Of a DNA stretch of 64,000 nucleotides, positions 46,375 to 57,500 are shown piece after piece. A program made the position numbers and the translations under genes. This DNA comes from Psilocybe azurescens (taxonomy: Eukaryota; Basidiomycota; Agaricomycetes; Agaricales; Agrocybaceae), in the NCBI GenBank assembly GCA_023853785.1, contig JAJIRX010000811.1, forward strand, positions 434,001-498,000, read 5' to 3'. The notes under the pieces were generated by a model. That model made no database searches. It saw only the letters and a program-made list of their open reading frames with translations, and had not been told where the DNA came from. Numbering within the stretch: position 1 is the first letter of the stretch; each line of letters begins with the position of its first letter.

Positions 46375-47760
46375 AACAGCGATACTACATGTATAACCGA
46401 AGGGATGAAGTGTTTACGGAATTGAATCCGATTTTGAGCTTCTTGCAGGATAACCTCTGCACTACATGATGTGTGGCAGCCGCTTAACGCAATCTTAAAG
46501 AGCATATTACTGAAAGGCAGAGAAAAATGTGTATTGGGATTAGAGAGAAACAAGATAGCGGGCACAAAATGTATACAGATCTTTTGAGCCGGCAAGCCGT
46601 CGGCGGGCCGACCAGTTTCTGGATTAAGGACTGCAAATACAAACACGTGTCCACAACGTGACTTATTTCACTTGTCTCGATGAGGCCTAGACGGCCAGAA
46701 ACCCAACAAAAACCAACATCTTTGACCTTTGCTCGAACACTGTTTTAACTTTGAAGTAAGATTTGGGACCAACGTCTGCTCTAATATTACGGGTGAGACG
46801 GTTGCGGTCTTCTTTCTCGTCTCGGGAGTCGGCCTCCTCCAGTCAAATTTCTTTCTCGGCGCGATGTTCTAAGCACGAATGATGAGCGTTTAACCTTTAA
46901 CCATTAACCTTTAATGTTTAACTCTTACTCATGGCAGTATAGGATGACCCATGTTTCAAACTTTTCCGAGAATAAATCACGCCTTTAGGCTGAGGTCCTC
47001 CGACCCATCCATGTACATGTCCGGAATGCTTTTTCCTCCAACGACTTCTCTTGACGCCCACAGCAAAGTACGGCATTGAGGAATTGGCTCTTAGTTTTAT
47101 TGCGAAAGCTGATCTGTCTTGCTTGCTCAAATTTGTTCTTAAATCCACTTGCAGAGTTCTTGCTATGGGGCCAAAGACATCTCATTGCCGGAAGCCGGTG
47201 GAATTACATTGGAACAGATCTAAGCGCAGAATTCTGAACTGTTCTTGAACTCAGTAATCATATCGCCCGCAACGTCTATTATGGAATATTTGCGCATCTA
47301 GTATTGTTGCTAACAGCTAATAGCTGTTTTATAGGCATTTTCTGCCCGTGCAGGGCGCTCAGGAGCCCACTACTGCAATTGTGAGTACCCGCGCCACACT
47401 CGTGAGGATAATCACCTAACATCACACAGGAGGCACCATCTGTCAAATGCACAATAACCTCGTTCACAATGGAGCATGATGCTTGATATTCAGTAGCTGG
47501 GCGGGCATATACACTGGTTTCAGCGTGCTAAAGCGTCCCAATATGTTTCCATGCTCAAAATTCTATGATCTCTCTCCCGGGCATTTCGTGTGTTCGCCTT
47601 AAAAGCGGCCTGCGGAGCAATACATTGTCCATTCTCCCTTCTATTCGGCGTGTCTTGTCTTCGGTTTTCTTTCCTGCCTTCTTTTACATTCGTTCTTTTG
47701 ACCCAGGCTGATCACTTTATTTTTAAAATTATTTTTGCGATGCTTTGGTATAAACCCTTC
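46375..47760. other. Unassigned region
   Basis: Includes an open minus-strand stretch at 46375-46646 that may be the 5' part of the hypothetical gene. A short TTTAACC-like microrepeat lies at 46889-46925. Short frames at 46918-47467 have no recognised content. Confidence 0.35.
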
Positions 47761-47777
47761 ACAATCACTTTAATAAT

Positions 47778-49450
47778 ATGGCTTTTGCTGACAATGATTG
47801 GTCAAAGCCCTGCCTCTTAGGTGTGTGTCAATACGGTACGTCCCCAAATCAGTTTTCAGGAAAAGCAAAGAGCTTAACCTGCTTAGATCTACCTACCACC
47901 AGTGGATCCAGTGCCTCAGGAACTGTGAAATTGTGCGTATTTTTCTCTTGCTTAAATGTAACGACTCACATCAATTTATGTACATACACAGAGGGATCCC
48001 AAAATTCCATTTCCGATATCACTCCCGCTGCCGGACAGGAGATCCTTGGATGCTCTCCTAATTCTCTTAGTAAAGATAGATATGGGAGCTCCGCAGACTG
48101 TGCGCATCCGTACAAAGGAAGGTATGGCCCCACGAGCGCTGTTTGAAAAATCGTTCGTTTGCCACAGAACGTGAGCTAATAGAAGCTGTTCTTTAAGGAA
48201 TCCAACTGATTTCGATCATCACAGTGTGGCAAAAGTCCTTTTGCGATGATCACCAGGGTGTATAATCCCCAGGACCAGTCTATCTCGACTAATGCTACCT
48301 CTACCCTCACTCGCCGAGACAGTAAAAAGCCAACCGTTCACGGTCTTGGTCTCGACACTAACTTCAAAGCTGTGGCCAAACCGTAAGTTTTTAACCCAGT
48401 GATACGTCATTTTCGCCTCTAACGAAACCGTACCGACCTGCTGGAGCTGGGAACCTCGCCATTTAAGCTGCCAATGTCCTTGGAACGAGCGGTGAGCTAT
48501 CCACAGGACCTCAGCGCAGAAGCCATAGCCGAATCTACGGACGTGGACTCGGAGATTTCATCGGTGATGCAGTTGCCGGTATGTATCTATCTCAACCTAC
48601 CCTTTCTGTGCTTGCTTAAAAGTGCATATTGCTACACACTACAGCTGTTTCGAACCTTGATTCATTCAATCATCAATGTCAACAATAACAAGTAACTTTC
48701 TCTCTTCGACATCGATAAAACGTTCCACGTTTTCGAAAATACTGTTTCTTGCTCATCCATCACAGCTGGCATACGCATCGACGTAAGTGCTAGGGCCCAT
48801 GCCAATGTATTGATTGGCGTGGCCACAAATGGAACCGTCGTACTTCCACTGGTGACGGGATTCACCATCTTTGGAGGTAAACACTCGTCGTGAGATCATT
48901 CAATACACTCTAAAAAAGTGGTTTTTGTGCACAACTAAATGGTAGTATTGATGGAAGTATTGATATCCTCTGCGTCTGCTACCATCGACTCCAGAAATAT
49001 CTTAGATAAAGCTCTTCGAGGTTAGCATCCCTAGACTGGACTTCCCTGGGTATGTTTTGATCTCATGTATTACGATGTCTCATTCACATCGATATCCATT
49101 TGCCTGCAGAATTTTGACAAGTGGCCCATCGTTCGAGATAAACGGAGAAGCGACACCCTCTTTAGACTTGGACTTGGACATGACAGTCGACGTTAGCTAC
49201 ACGATTGGCAGCGCACAATTTACATTTCCGCTTACTGGCAACTTGCCAATCGCAACAGCGACCATCGGTGACACACGTATGTTTTGTTTCGCGCTTTCTG
49301 GTCTGTGAGAAATCATACCGCCACATCTATCTCTCAAGCTCTCGACCAGGGCGTCTGTTGAGGCGACTGGTAAGGTTACAACCCATCTTATCCCCACCCT
49401 ATCATACATACAATTTTAATTCGTTCGCAGAATTTAACTTCTCGAACTTT
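47778..49450 (+). pseudogene. Broken DUF7223 secreted-protein gene
   Basis: Relic of the gene that is intact at 54.5 kb. Matching blocks in order: ADNDWSKPCLLGVCQY (against ANNDWTKPCLSGVCEY), TTSGSSASGTVK, NSISDITPAAGQEILGCSP, SSADCAHPY, KIVRLPQN, CGKSPFAMITRVYNPQDQS, TLTRRDSKKP, DIDKTFHVFENTVSC, GIRIDVSARAHANVLIGVA and SGPSFEINGEATPSLDLDLDM. Damage: the signal peptide is out of frame with DNDW, TSAV is followed by an in-frame TGA (near 48146) before KIVRLPQN, and the middle part after 48430 is shortened. The C-terminal third of the intact paralogue is missing. Intron positions are partly conserved, so this was a DNA-level duplication. Confidence 0.75.
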
Positions 49451-49502
49451 CATTAAAGTAGAGACATAATCAAGACGCTGGCAGAAATATTCACCTTAGC
49501 AG

Positions 49503-49695
49503 CTAGTCGAAGTCGTGATCGCGCCAGTATCATGATGGTTCGATTTTGAATTCACCTAGGATTTGGCGAATCCCTTTGATGTGTTCTTGGGTATAGGAGT
49601 GTTGCAGATCCTCCTCCGTCTCGTCGAAACCGACAGTGAGAACGGACATCATTCCGCAATCTTCTTCTGGTGATATTTTGACCACAGCCCATAAC
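49503..49695 (-). pseudogene. WYWR-family relic, C-terminal part
   Basis: Leftward reading gives LWAVVKISPEEDCG, VLTVGFDETEEDL, IRQILGEFKIEPS, then an in-frame TGA where the family has Trp, then YWRDHDFD and TAG. It aligns only with the last third of copies A and B. The N-terminal two thirds are not seen. Confidence 0.6.
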
Positions 49696-50000
49696 AGAGA
49701 TGCATCTTATGCGCAGAGTGAGAGCCACGGAACTGACATGGAAATAATTTGCGCGACAAATCTGAGGGGCCGTACATTGATTATCAAGAGGACTTAATTG
49801 ACTTGGTCGACGACATAGTTGCAGATAATTACAAGATAAGGGATATAGTATTACATTTAGAGTTTCAGGATATCTATGTAGCTATGTTTAATCTTTTATT
49901 GTTGACCAGAAAGAGAGCGTTGGGTTGATGCACATTGTCTGGATTTATGAAGTTCGTTTCAATTCGTTGATCAGGACATTAATAATTTATGCTGTAGAAG

Positions 50001-50529
50001 CTAGTTAAAGTTATGATTGCGCCAGTACCATGCGGGCTCTATTTCTAGATCTCCAATGATTTCGAGAACGGCCTGGACGCGGGCTGCATTGTTCGCATTC
50101 TGTAAATCGCTCGCTGTCTCGTTGGAACCAACTATGAGGAGCTTCAAATATCCGAAGTCCTCCTCCGGTGGGCCCTTGACAATAGCCCATAAGCGGGAAC
50201 GATCCCAGCCGCACCATGGAGTTGAAGCCGCAATCATTTCCAGGGCGTATGGCATACGATCTCGTAGGGCCTTATTTGAATGAAGGCTCACCAAATCACA
50301 CCAAGCTTCCAAGACGCGATCAGGGAAAGGGAAGCCGTAGACTTTAACCGCGGGAAGTTTGCCGGTTTTTGGGTCTCGACGGCGAACGCGCCGTGGTGGT
50401 GTTGGATGCTTGAAAGGTATGACTGGGGGGTCAACGGGTGGTTCAATTTGCGGCGTTGCGTTTTCAGGCGACCTAAGGAGTATGAGGCGAAATACTGAAT
50501 CACAGATCCAGATGGATGGGTACTGACAT
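50001..50529 (-). CDS. Small uncharacterised protein, WYWR family copy B
   Basis: Exon 50472-50001 reads SPENATPQIEPPVDPPV, RRVRRRDPKTGKLPAVKVYGFPF, VLEAWCDLVSL, STPWCGWDRSRLWAIVKGPPEEDFG, LLIVGSNETASDL and EIIGDLEIEPAWYWRNHNFN. It is closely related to copy A at 31.5 kb and about the same length. A possible first exon ATGTCA (50529-50524) is followed by a GTACCC donor and a TTAG acceptor, exactly as in copy A. Joining it puts a TGA four codons later in both copies, so the true start is unresolved. The family and its function are unknown to me. Confidence 0.55.
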
Positions 50530-51149
50530 ATTGGAAGCTACGTGTGTAATGGTCGATTTCAAGAGAAGTTGATACTGACTGCTAGATACTGAAAGTAACA
50601 AGTTCGGGCCACCTGCTTAAAGCTTTTGAACCGAGAGTTATGTGACCATTGATCTCAGTGAGATCAGTGACAATGACAGCAGGGCCCCGAATTAGCGGCT
50701 CAGCCCTGTGCTTAGACCTAGAACAATTGGACATCAGATTGGAGAACTATTGAGTATCTCTACTCACGAGTCCGACATTACTAAAATGTTGATGTGGGTT
50801 GAGTTCAAGTTACTTCTGGCGAAGTCCGGAGATGGTGTTCAAGGCCATGTTGATCGCGCACACGGGGCTCGGTGAAAATAACATGAACTAGACGCGTTGA
50901 CGCGTCAGCCTGATCTCTAAACACAGTGACTCGATGTCCACAGTGCCATAAAACACGATCGTGTGATGTTTGACGATTTTGAACGCGTCGTGAAAGGTTT
51001 GGAATCAGTTCCCCCAATCGGAAGTCTAACAACACAACAAGGGTACCAAAAATGCCCAGTATGATTATGATTTACGTTTGATCTGTACATGGAACTATGG
51101 CTACAATACTTTCAAATGAATTTGACCAGGCACAAACTAAGCGATTAAT

Positions 51150-51520
51150 ATAACATTCCAGCCGCTGATTAGTAAATACCCAGATCTCCAATGATTTAGC
51201 GAACGTCTGGATGCGGGCTGCATTTTCGCGTCCTGTAAGTCATTTGTTGTCTCGTCGGACCCAACCCTAAGGAGCATCGAACGTCCTAAGTTTTCTTTAG
51301 GTGGCCCTTTAACAACAAGCAACACACGGGAAAGATTCCAACCACCCCAAGGAATTAGAGGCGCGATTATTTGCAGGGTGTCTGGGTACGATCGTGAAGG
51401 TCCATGTCAGGATGAAGACGCACCATGGCGCACCAAGCCGTCAAGATGTGATTGTAGAAAGGAAAGCCGTAGACTTTAACTGCGGGTATTTTACCAGTTC
51501 TTGGGTCTCAATGTCAAACA
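51150..51520 (-). pseudogene. WYWR-family relic, near full length
   Basis: Nucleotide similarity to copy B runs through most of the gene: the GATCTCCAATGATTT...GCGGGCTGCAT block, GGTGGCCCTTTAACAA (against GGTGGGCCCTTGACAA) and GGAAAGCCGTAGACTTTAAC. The frame is interrupted by several indels and stops, for example after the position of STPW. It lies 1.15 kb from copy B on the same strand, so the two arose by tandem duplication. Confidence 0.6.
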
Positions 51521-52130
51521 TCTTGCGGTGGAAGTGGATATCTGAATGGTTTAGCGACCAGCTCAGGAGATGTCTGGTCCTCGCCCTCTAGCTTTGTATT
51601 TTCAGTCGTCCAAATAATGTAACAGAAGATGAGATTTTGCGAATGATCACTGTAGGTATATTTACAGATCAGGCATGTCCAGTTATTTGTGGTTGTGGTT
51701 GAATTCAAGTCACCGGGAACACGAAAATGATGGTTCAAAATCGTCCATTGTTTGTGGCCATGTGCGTCTCGTAAGAAATGCATATAATATACAGTGAGTC
51801 ATGCGTAAATATTGGAGCTTTGAGGTGGTTTGATTCCGGGTTAACATAGCTAGGCATGTAGCCTCGAGGCTTAGGGCGATTATAACAACAATGTCTACGT
51901 TATGGATGTAATGTTGTTTGCGATGTGCTTCAGAGTCGAGGGAAAGGTGTGTCGATTTAGCCAGCAACATTAATCGCAATAGCCCGAGCGACATTAGCAT
52001 TTTGTAGTCCCTTTAAAATGATTTCGACTCCTGTGAAGAAATCCAGGCTTGAGATGGCTCCTTCAAAAACTTTAGAGCCTCACATGACTCCGAAAGAAAC
52101 GACGAGAGTGAATTAAACACATCCATGCGA
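51521..52130. other. No assignable gene
   Basis: Spacer between the two relics; only short open frames on the minus strand (51514-52000). Confidence 0.4.
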
Positions 52131-52560
52131 GATCTTGATGGATTGGAGAGGATTCCTTTGCACAACTATCGAAGACAAGATATCAGAGGTGTGGTGCAGA
52201 GTATGGGCGTGTGCCGAAGAAGAGATTGGCGAAGCAGCATTGCAAGAGGAAGGAATGAGAGTGTCGGTAGGGATGTTTCGGTGGACAATGTCTGAGTATG
52301 CTCAAAGCGTCGGTCAAGCTTCGAGACACTCGGAATTCAGTCGCTAGGTGCAGGTACGCCTCGATAACCTTGTGTAACATGTGGACATGGGCTGTCCTAT
52401 TTACCCAGGTCAAATTGAATACAACGGTGACACAAAAATCTAGGCCTTGAATCATCGAATCGTCTTTAGCGATGGATGACGGCCATTACAGGACCTGCCT
52501 TGATATGAAACACGTAGGTACTGAGTGCATGAGCGAAAAATGGGCTCTCACAAACGACGT
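52131..52560 (-). pseudogene. LRR-like duplicated gene, copy 3 (relic)
   Basis: Similarity to copy 1 is visible at the DNA level. The plus-strand strings CCTTTAGCGATGG...AGGACCTGCCTTGATATGAA and GAAGCAGCATTGCAAGAGGAAGGAA correspond to GCCTTAGCGACGG...AGGACCTATCTTGATGTGAA (41366-41406) and GAAGCAGCATTGGAGGAAGAAGGAA (41104-41128). Only a broken frame remains (for example FNLTWVNRTAHVHM). Start, Pro/Ser linker and C-terminal part are lost. Confidence 0.55.
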
Positions 52561-54507
52561 CAACGCAATCCCGAGGGTGCCCGAACAACGTCAAGATGCA
52601 GGACCAATTACGACATTAGGGATAAGTCAAGCACAGGCGCAGACGTAAATCACCCAGTCATCGTTTTTGAGGTGCAGTAGACATGCTGCAAACAGCAGGA
52701 ATAAAGGAGCCATGGCGTCTTTCCGGACGGCGAGGTGGTGTGAAAGAAGTTGAGGACTTGTAATACAACGGCCGATTAACCTGAAAGGTTGTTCATTATA
52801 TGTTCCATCTCTGTTGTGGATGCAGTGATGGACAAAAGATGAATCCTAGAGCAAGAAGAGATGCGGAAAACAAGGGATAGGATGGAGATCCTAGAGGGCC
52901 TTCTACATCCACGAAACTAATAGTTCGAGTGAATTGATGGAGGCGTGTTCTCATCTATGCCCGAAATGCATAGTCCCGCAAGTGTCGTAGGCTCAGGTTG
53001 TACCTTTGTTAACAGTTTAGTGTTAGCTATGAAGGCGTTGGCCATAATTCAACCCTTGGGAGTTCTAACCTCTAGAACGACAACAAAATGTTCGACGCGC
53101 GTCGATTTTCTTCTGTAGCCCTGAGAACCAGTCTGATGGATGAAATAAGGAATGTCCAGTATGAATACCTGCCAGCGTTGGCATGGCATAACCGATTAAA
53201 CTCCTGACTTTTTCGACAAGTGGGAACCTCAGAGTGACGCGAAAAAATATTAACAAGGGCTACCCCGGCGAGTCAAACCGGGATGATCTGTTGGTTTTAA
53301 ATATAGATTACGGCGGAGATTGAAAATTCGCGAAGTCGACTGAGAAAAACTTGAACATAACATTCATTCTCAATGGTGACCTTCCTCGACGTCAAAATCT
53401 TTAAGAATGGACGCATGCCTAAAAAATGGGTGTGAGCCTGAAAGCTCCAAGTTCTCAACGTCTTCGACAGCCTTCCTTAAACGCATGGGTAACATTAAGG
53501 GCTTCCTCAATACATCTGCTCTACCTCGTACACAGACAGGCGGGGTGCAAGGTTAGTGGACCGTATGGATCAGGGAAATTGTGATAAGATATATCTGTCC
53601 GGCGGCCGGTTGGCCCACCAACCTACAAGGGAAGCTTAGGTCGGTAAAGGTGAGATCCATAAATATCATCTGTCATCCCTTGTTCACCTGTCATTTCTCA
53701 CAGAAAATGCTGCAGAAATGTCTCTACTCCAGGGCGCCAATCTAGTTATTCCTATTTAACTTCAGATAGCGCCTTGTTCTACTATCGGTGTAAATCTCAT
53801 GTTTGTCAATTTCAGTCGGAGTTGCTTAACGAAAGCGTCGGCAACAGTGTCAAGGTTTGAAGAGGTCCTCTAGCGCGAGACTAGCAGACTTTTTATACTT
53901 GAATTAATGATCTCAATACTCATTTTGTTTCTTCCGCCATTATTAAGGGCGAAAGGTAAGTCATACGCCACATCTTTCTCTTAGGGTTGATACTGATGCG
54001 CAACATGACATAGAATATTTACATTATGAACTGACCAAGTGTTCAAATCCCTTTTCACGTTCGGCTAATGTGCGGAGCTTTTGTCTTTTGCGGGTGTTTT
54101 TGCCAAGACTCTTTTCCACCAGCTCATTTTGATAAACCGGAGGACAACGATCAATAAATTCGCTAAGGTTTATGTTTAAATCACGAAATGGGCTGTTCAC
54201 TCTTCTCCGCCAGCAGGCAACCATTCTTCTCAAGTGTGCGTTTCGATTTTTTGACTTATATAATGCATTCATTTGTGATTTTGATATCTGAGTAGGTGTG
54301 AGATTGTCATGTTGTGAGGACAAGGATCTTCGAGGCTCCTGGCAACGCATATGCCTATAAGATGTGGGCAGACTGAAGAGATCTTTTCTCTATCTCTATC
54401 TTTTTGTTCTTTCTTTTTGCCTTTCTGTCAATCTTTCTTTCTGACCCTGGTCGGTCTATCACTTTCTTTTCGTTATTGTCGATTTTTGCTACTGGCCATT
54501 CTTTACT
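52561..54507. other. No assignable gene
   Basis: Upstream region of the DUF7223 gene. A minus-strand open frame at 54024-54350 (basic, RKRQKLRTLAERE) lacks domain support. Pyrimidine-rich DNA at 54375-54480 directly precedes the DUF7223 start, as is common in strongly expressed fungal genes. Confidence 0.4.
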
Positions 54508-57095
54508 ATGAATTCTCAAATTCTTGTGTTGCTTTCTGTGTTTTTGACCGCTGTATCCGCTAACAACGATTGGACCAAGCCTTGTCTTTCTGGCGTCTGC
54601 GAATACGGTGCGTATTTCATCAACTTGAACCGACAATATGTTCATTTGCCCGTAGACATACCAACTTCCGCTGGATCTGCCTCTGGGACATTGAAGATTG
54701 TAAGTTTATGTTTGTCTCGATTTGATTCGGAACAGTATCAATTCTGCCCCATAGTGGGGCGCCAAAAATTCTATTGGAGATATTACGCCTGCAGCTGGTT
54801 GGGAAATCATTGACTGCTCGCCAAAAGCTTTGGAGCAAGATATCCGACTTGTATGTAAGGAAGACAGTGCGGCCGAATGCGCCCGCCTCTACACCACTGG
54901 AGCAGAAGGCAAGGTCGTTCGCCTGCCCGAGAACGTATGTTTTCTATCTTATTTCTCCAGAATCATTTGCTGAAGATCTACCATTCTATTATGTACAGTG
55001 CGGTCGTAGTGCATTCGCCGTTGTGACAGACTCATGGATTTCAGAGGATCAGTCTATTCCTTCGAGGGTGGCGGCATCTCTTGTCCGCCGCGATGGGTCT
55101 GCGCCTCAAGTGAAAGCTCTGCGGCTTACTACCAAATTCGATTCAGTAGATACATCCCGCAGGACGACTGGGGCTGTCAACTTTGCCATTCAGGCCGCTA
55201 ATGTTCCGGGTGCTACTGGAGAGGTTAAAGTGGATACGAACACGAAACGACGCAAATCAAGTCGAATTGCACAGCGTGGGCTATTTGATTTCGTCGGACA
55301 CACCCTAGAAGGTACGCCTTTCTCTTCGTTCGTATTATTCATTTTTGGGGCTGATATTTCTTGTTTTTTCTTGTTTAGCCATTACATCTCTAAACGACTT
55401 CAATATTGACAAATCGACGAATCTCGACCCAATCACCGTCAACAAGACATTCAACTTGATCGATCAGACAGTATCGTGTCCTCCTGTGGATGCGAGTTTG
55501 AAGATCGACGTCAGCACCAATGCTCAAGCTACTATCACGATTGGGTTGGCTGTGAGTGGGACGTTCTTGCCACCTAAAATTGAGGAATTTGCTATTGTCA
55601 CCGGTGCGTTTGTTGATATTTTATCGTGTTGGGACTCAGACTGATCCATGGGTTCCTAGGCTTGTCTGCCGAGTTAGAGGGCTCGGTCGATTTGGCTGCT
55701 GGTATCACCGGCACTCTTGATTCTGGAAAAATTAATATTCTTACAATTCCTATTGGTGGCATAGAATTCCCTGGGTATGGTTCTTTCAAAATTTAACACA
55801 TAGTACCGGTTTAATGTGATGGTTTTTGCTGTTCTAGTATTCTTTCTCTTGGGCCGACTTTCCAAGTCAATGCGCAGGCGGTAGCAAATCTGGATGTTGA
55901 TCTCGGGTTGACGGTCGGTATCAACTATAAAGTTGATAATGCTCAGCTCGTCTTCCCCCTAATAGCAAGAAGGCGTCTGGTGGATCTTTCAATGTCGAGG
56001 ATACACGTGCGTCTGTCCGTTGAATCGAGTTCATTTCTTGAAGGCTGACGGTTTCTCTTGATTCTTTCTAGCTCTCAAACTTTCTGCAAGTCCTAATGCG
56101 AAGGCCACAGGCACTCTTGAAGCCCATATTATCCCTAGCTTGAACCTTGGTCTTTCCGCTCTCGGTGACATCGCTAGCGCGAATGTGTTCTTGGAGCTAG
56201 ATGGTAGCGCGACGTTGACCCTTGGACTGGAGGCAGCTGCTGAGGGTAGCGTCGTTACTCCGCTGGCGGCGAAGAGGGAGGGGATGCAGATTCGAGGAAC
56301 GACAGGGCCTGGCCATTATTATTGGAGCCCTCCTCCAGTCTGGAATGAGAAGCTTCCCGTGGAATCGGAAGCTTCTACCACGATGTCTGGTTATGAAACG
56401 ATGGCGTCACATACAACTAGCGGTGCTTCCTACAGTACCAGTGCCAGTTCTGTTTCTTCTGCGGTGGAAAGTAACGCTGTCACTACGATTACATTGACGG
56501 CGATGGGAGATTCAATGGCTACTACGGCCCATGAGATGAAAACTTCGAAAGCCATGAAGAAATCATCTACCTATAAATATACCAGCACACAAACAGTGGC
56601 GGCCCCTATATCTACTGCGACTGGCACGAACGGTGGAGTAGACGGCTCTGCTTCTTTTTCTGGATGTGTTGAAATTGGCGCGGGATTCGACGTGAATGCC
56701 GGGGCTGATGCTAATTTCTTTGGGCTCTTCAACCCGGAAACCAAAGTGTCATTGTTTAGCAAGAAGTTTGAGTTGTTCAAGGTGGGTTATCTTTTGTATG
56801 GGCTCGTCGACATCAATTGCTCATGTTGGTCTAGAAATGTTTCGGCAGTGGATCTGCGTCACCTCCCTTGATTGCGCCTCGGGGTTTATCGTCGTATATT
56901 CCTCGCTCGGAAAGACACAGCTTGGTTAACCGGGATATTCTCAGTAATCTGATCTGTCCTACCACCAACATAACTGCTGCGCAAGCTGTCGTAGATCAAA
57001 TTATAGCTGCTGCCGAGTGAGTTTTGCTACCTGGCGTTATTATAAGACTACCCTTGTTAATAATACGCCTACCTCTTCAGCATTAAAGTGCTTTG
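54508..57095 (+). CDS. Secreted DUF7223-domain protein
   Basis: Secreted protein of about 660 aa, function unknown. The signal peptide is MNSQILVLLSVFLTAVSA, followed by NNDWTKPCLSGVCEY. Exons carry WGAKNSIGDITPAAGWEII, RLVCKEDSAAECARLY, VVRLPEN, CGRSAFAVVTDSW, then the DUF7223 core (ITSLNDFNIDKST, FNLIDQTVSCPP, ASLKIDVSTNAQATITIG, AELEGSVDLAAGITGTL, GIEFPGILSLGPTFQV). A Ser/Thr-rich, probably glycosylated linker (SYSTSASSVSSAVE) and a second conserved tail (GCVEIGAGFDVNAGADANFFGLF) end in IIAAADIKVL with TGA at 57093-57095. At C5 55955-55959 six bases are needed to keep LVFPPNSKKASGGSFNVED in frame. The Helitron begins just after the stop, so the 3' untranslated region has been replaced. Confidence 0.9.
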
Positions 57096-57101
57096 AAATC
57101 A

Positions 57102-57255
57102 CACGAGCTTTATGACCCGCCGCTACAGCGTCGGGGGGATTCGCTTCGCTCACCCCCCCTGTGCTTCACGGCAGGGTCAACAGCTCGCTGGGGCTGCGCC
57201 CCCAGACCCCCGCTGTCGGTGCCCTGCGCCTCCTCATTGAAAAGTAAATAATATT
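57102..57255. repeat. GC-rich Helitron repeat block, copy 1
   Basis: About 154 bp, starting ACGAGCTTTATGACCCGCCG and ending CTCCTCATTGAAAAGTAAAT. It contains two G/C palindromic zones (around 57131-57160 and 57186-57212). It is nearly identical to blocks at 58928 and 61068, with small length changes in G or C runs. Confidence 0.9.
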
Positions 57256-57282
57256 GGTTATCTATGTATACATATAACACAT

Positions 57283-57500
57283 TGGGGAGATGAGCTGCGC
57301 TCATCCCCCCCTCCCTATTGTCAGTGATTTGCACCATCTTATTGAAAAATAAATAATATTGTTTATTCATATAATTCATTGGGGAGATGAGCTGCGCTCA
57401 TCTCCCTGTTTGTCAGTGTTTTGCACCTCATTTAAAAAATAAATAATATTCATCACTCATATAACACATCAGAGGATCTGAGATCCACTCATCTCTCTCT
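57283..57500. repeat. Hairpin array 1 (three units)
   Basis: Three inverted-repeat units at about 57283-57312, 57380-57406 and 57470-57500. Each has arms of the type GGGGAGATGAGC / GCTCATCTCCCC around a 3-4 nt loop; the third unit is degraded. Units are joined by a shared spacer ending TTAAAAAATAAATAATATT, giving a period of about 90-97 bp. Confidence 0.85.

Noticed and set aside
46570..46650. HIU-hydrolase-like motif ETGRPADGLPA
   Set aside because: No other transthyretin-family blocks follow; the downstream reading does not fit the family, so it is probably chance.
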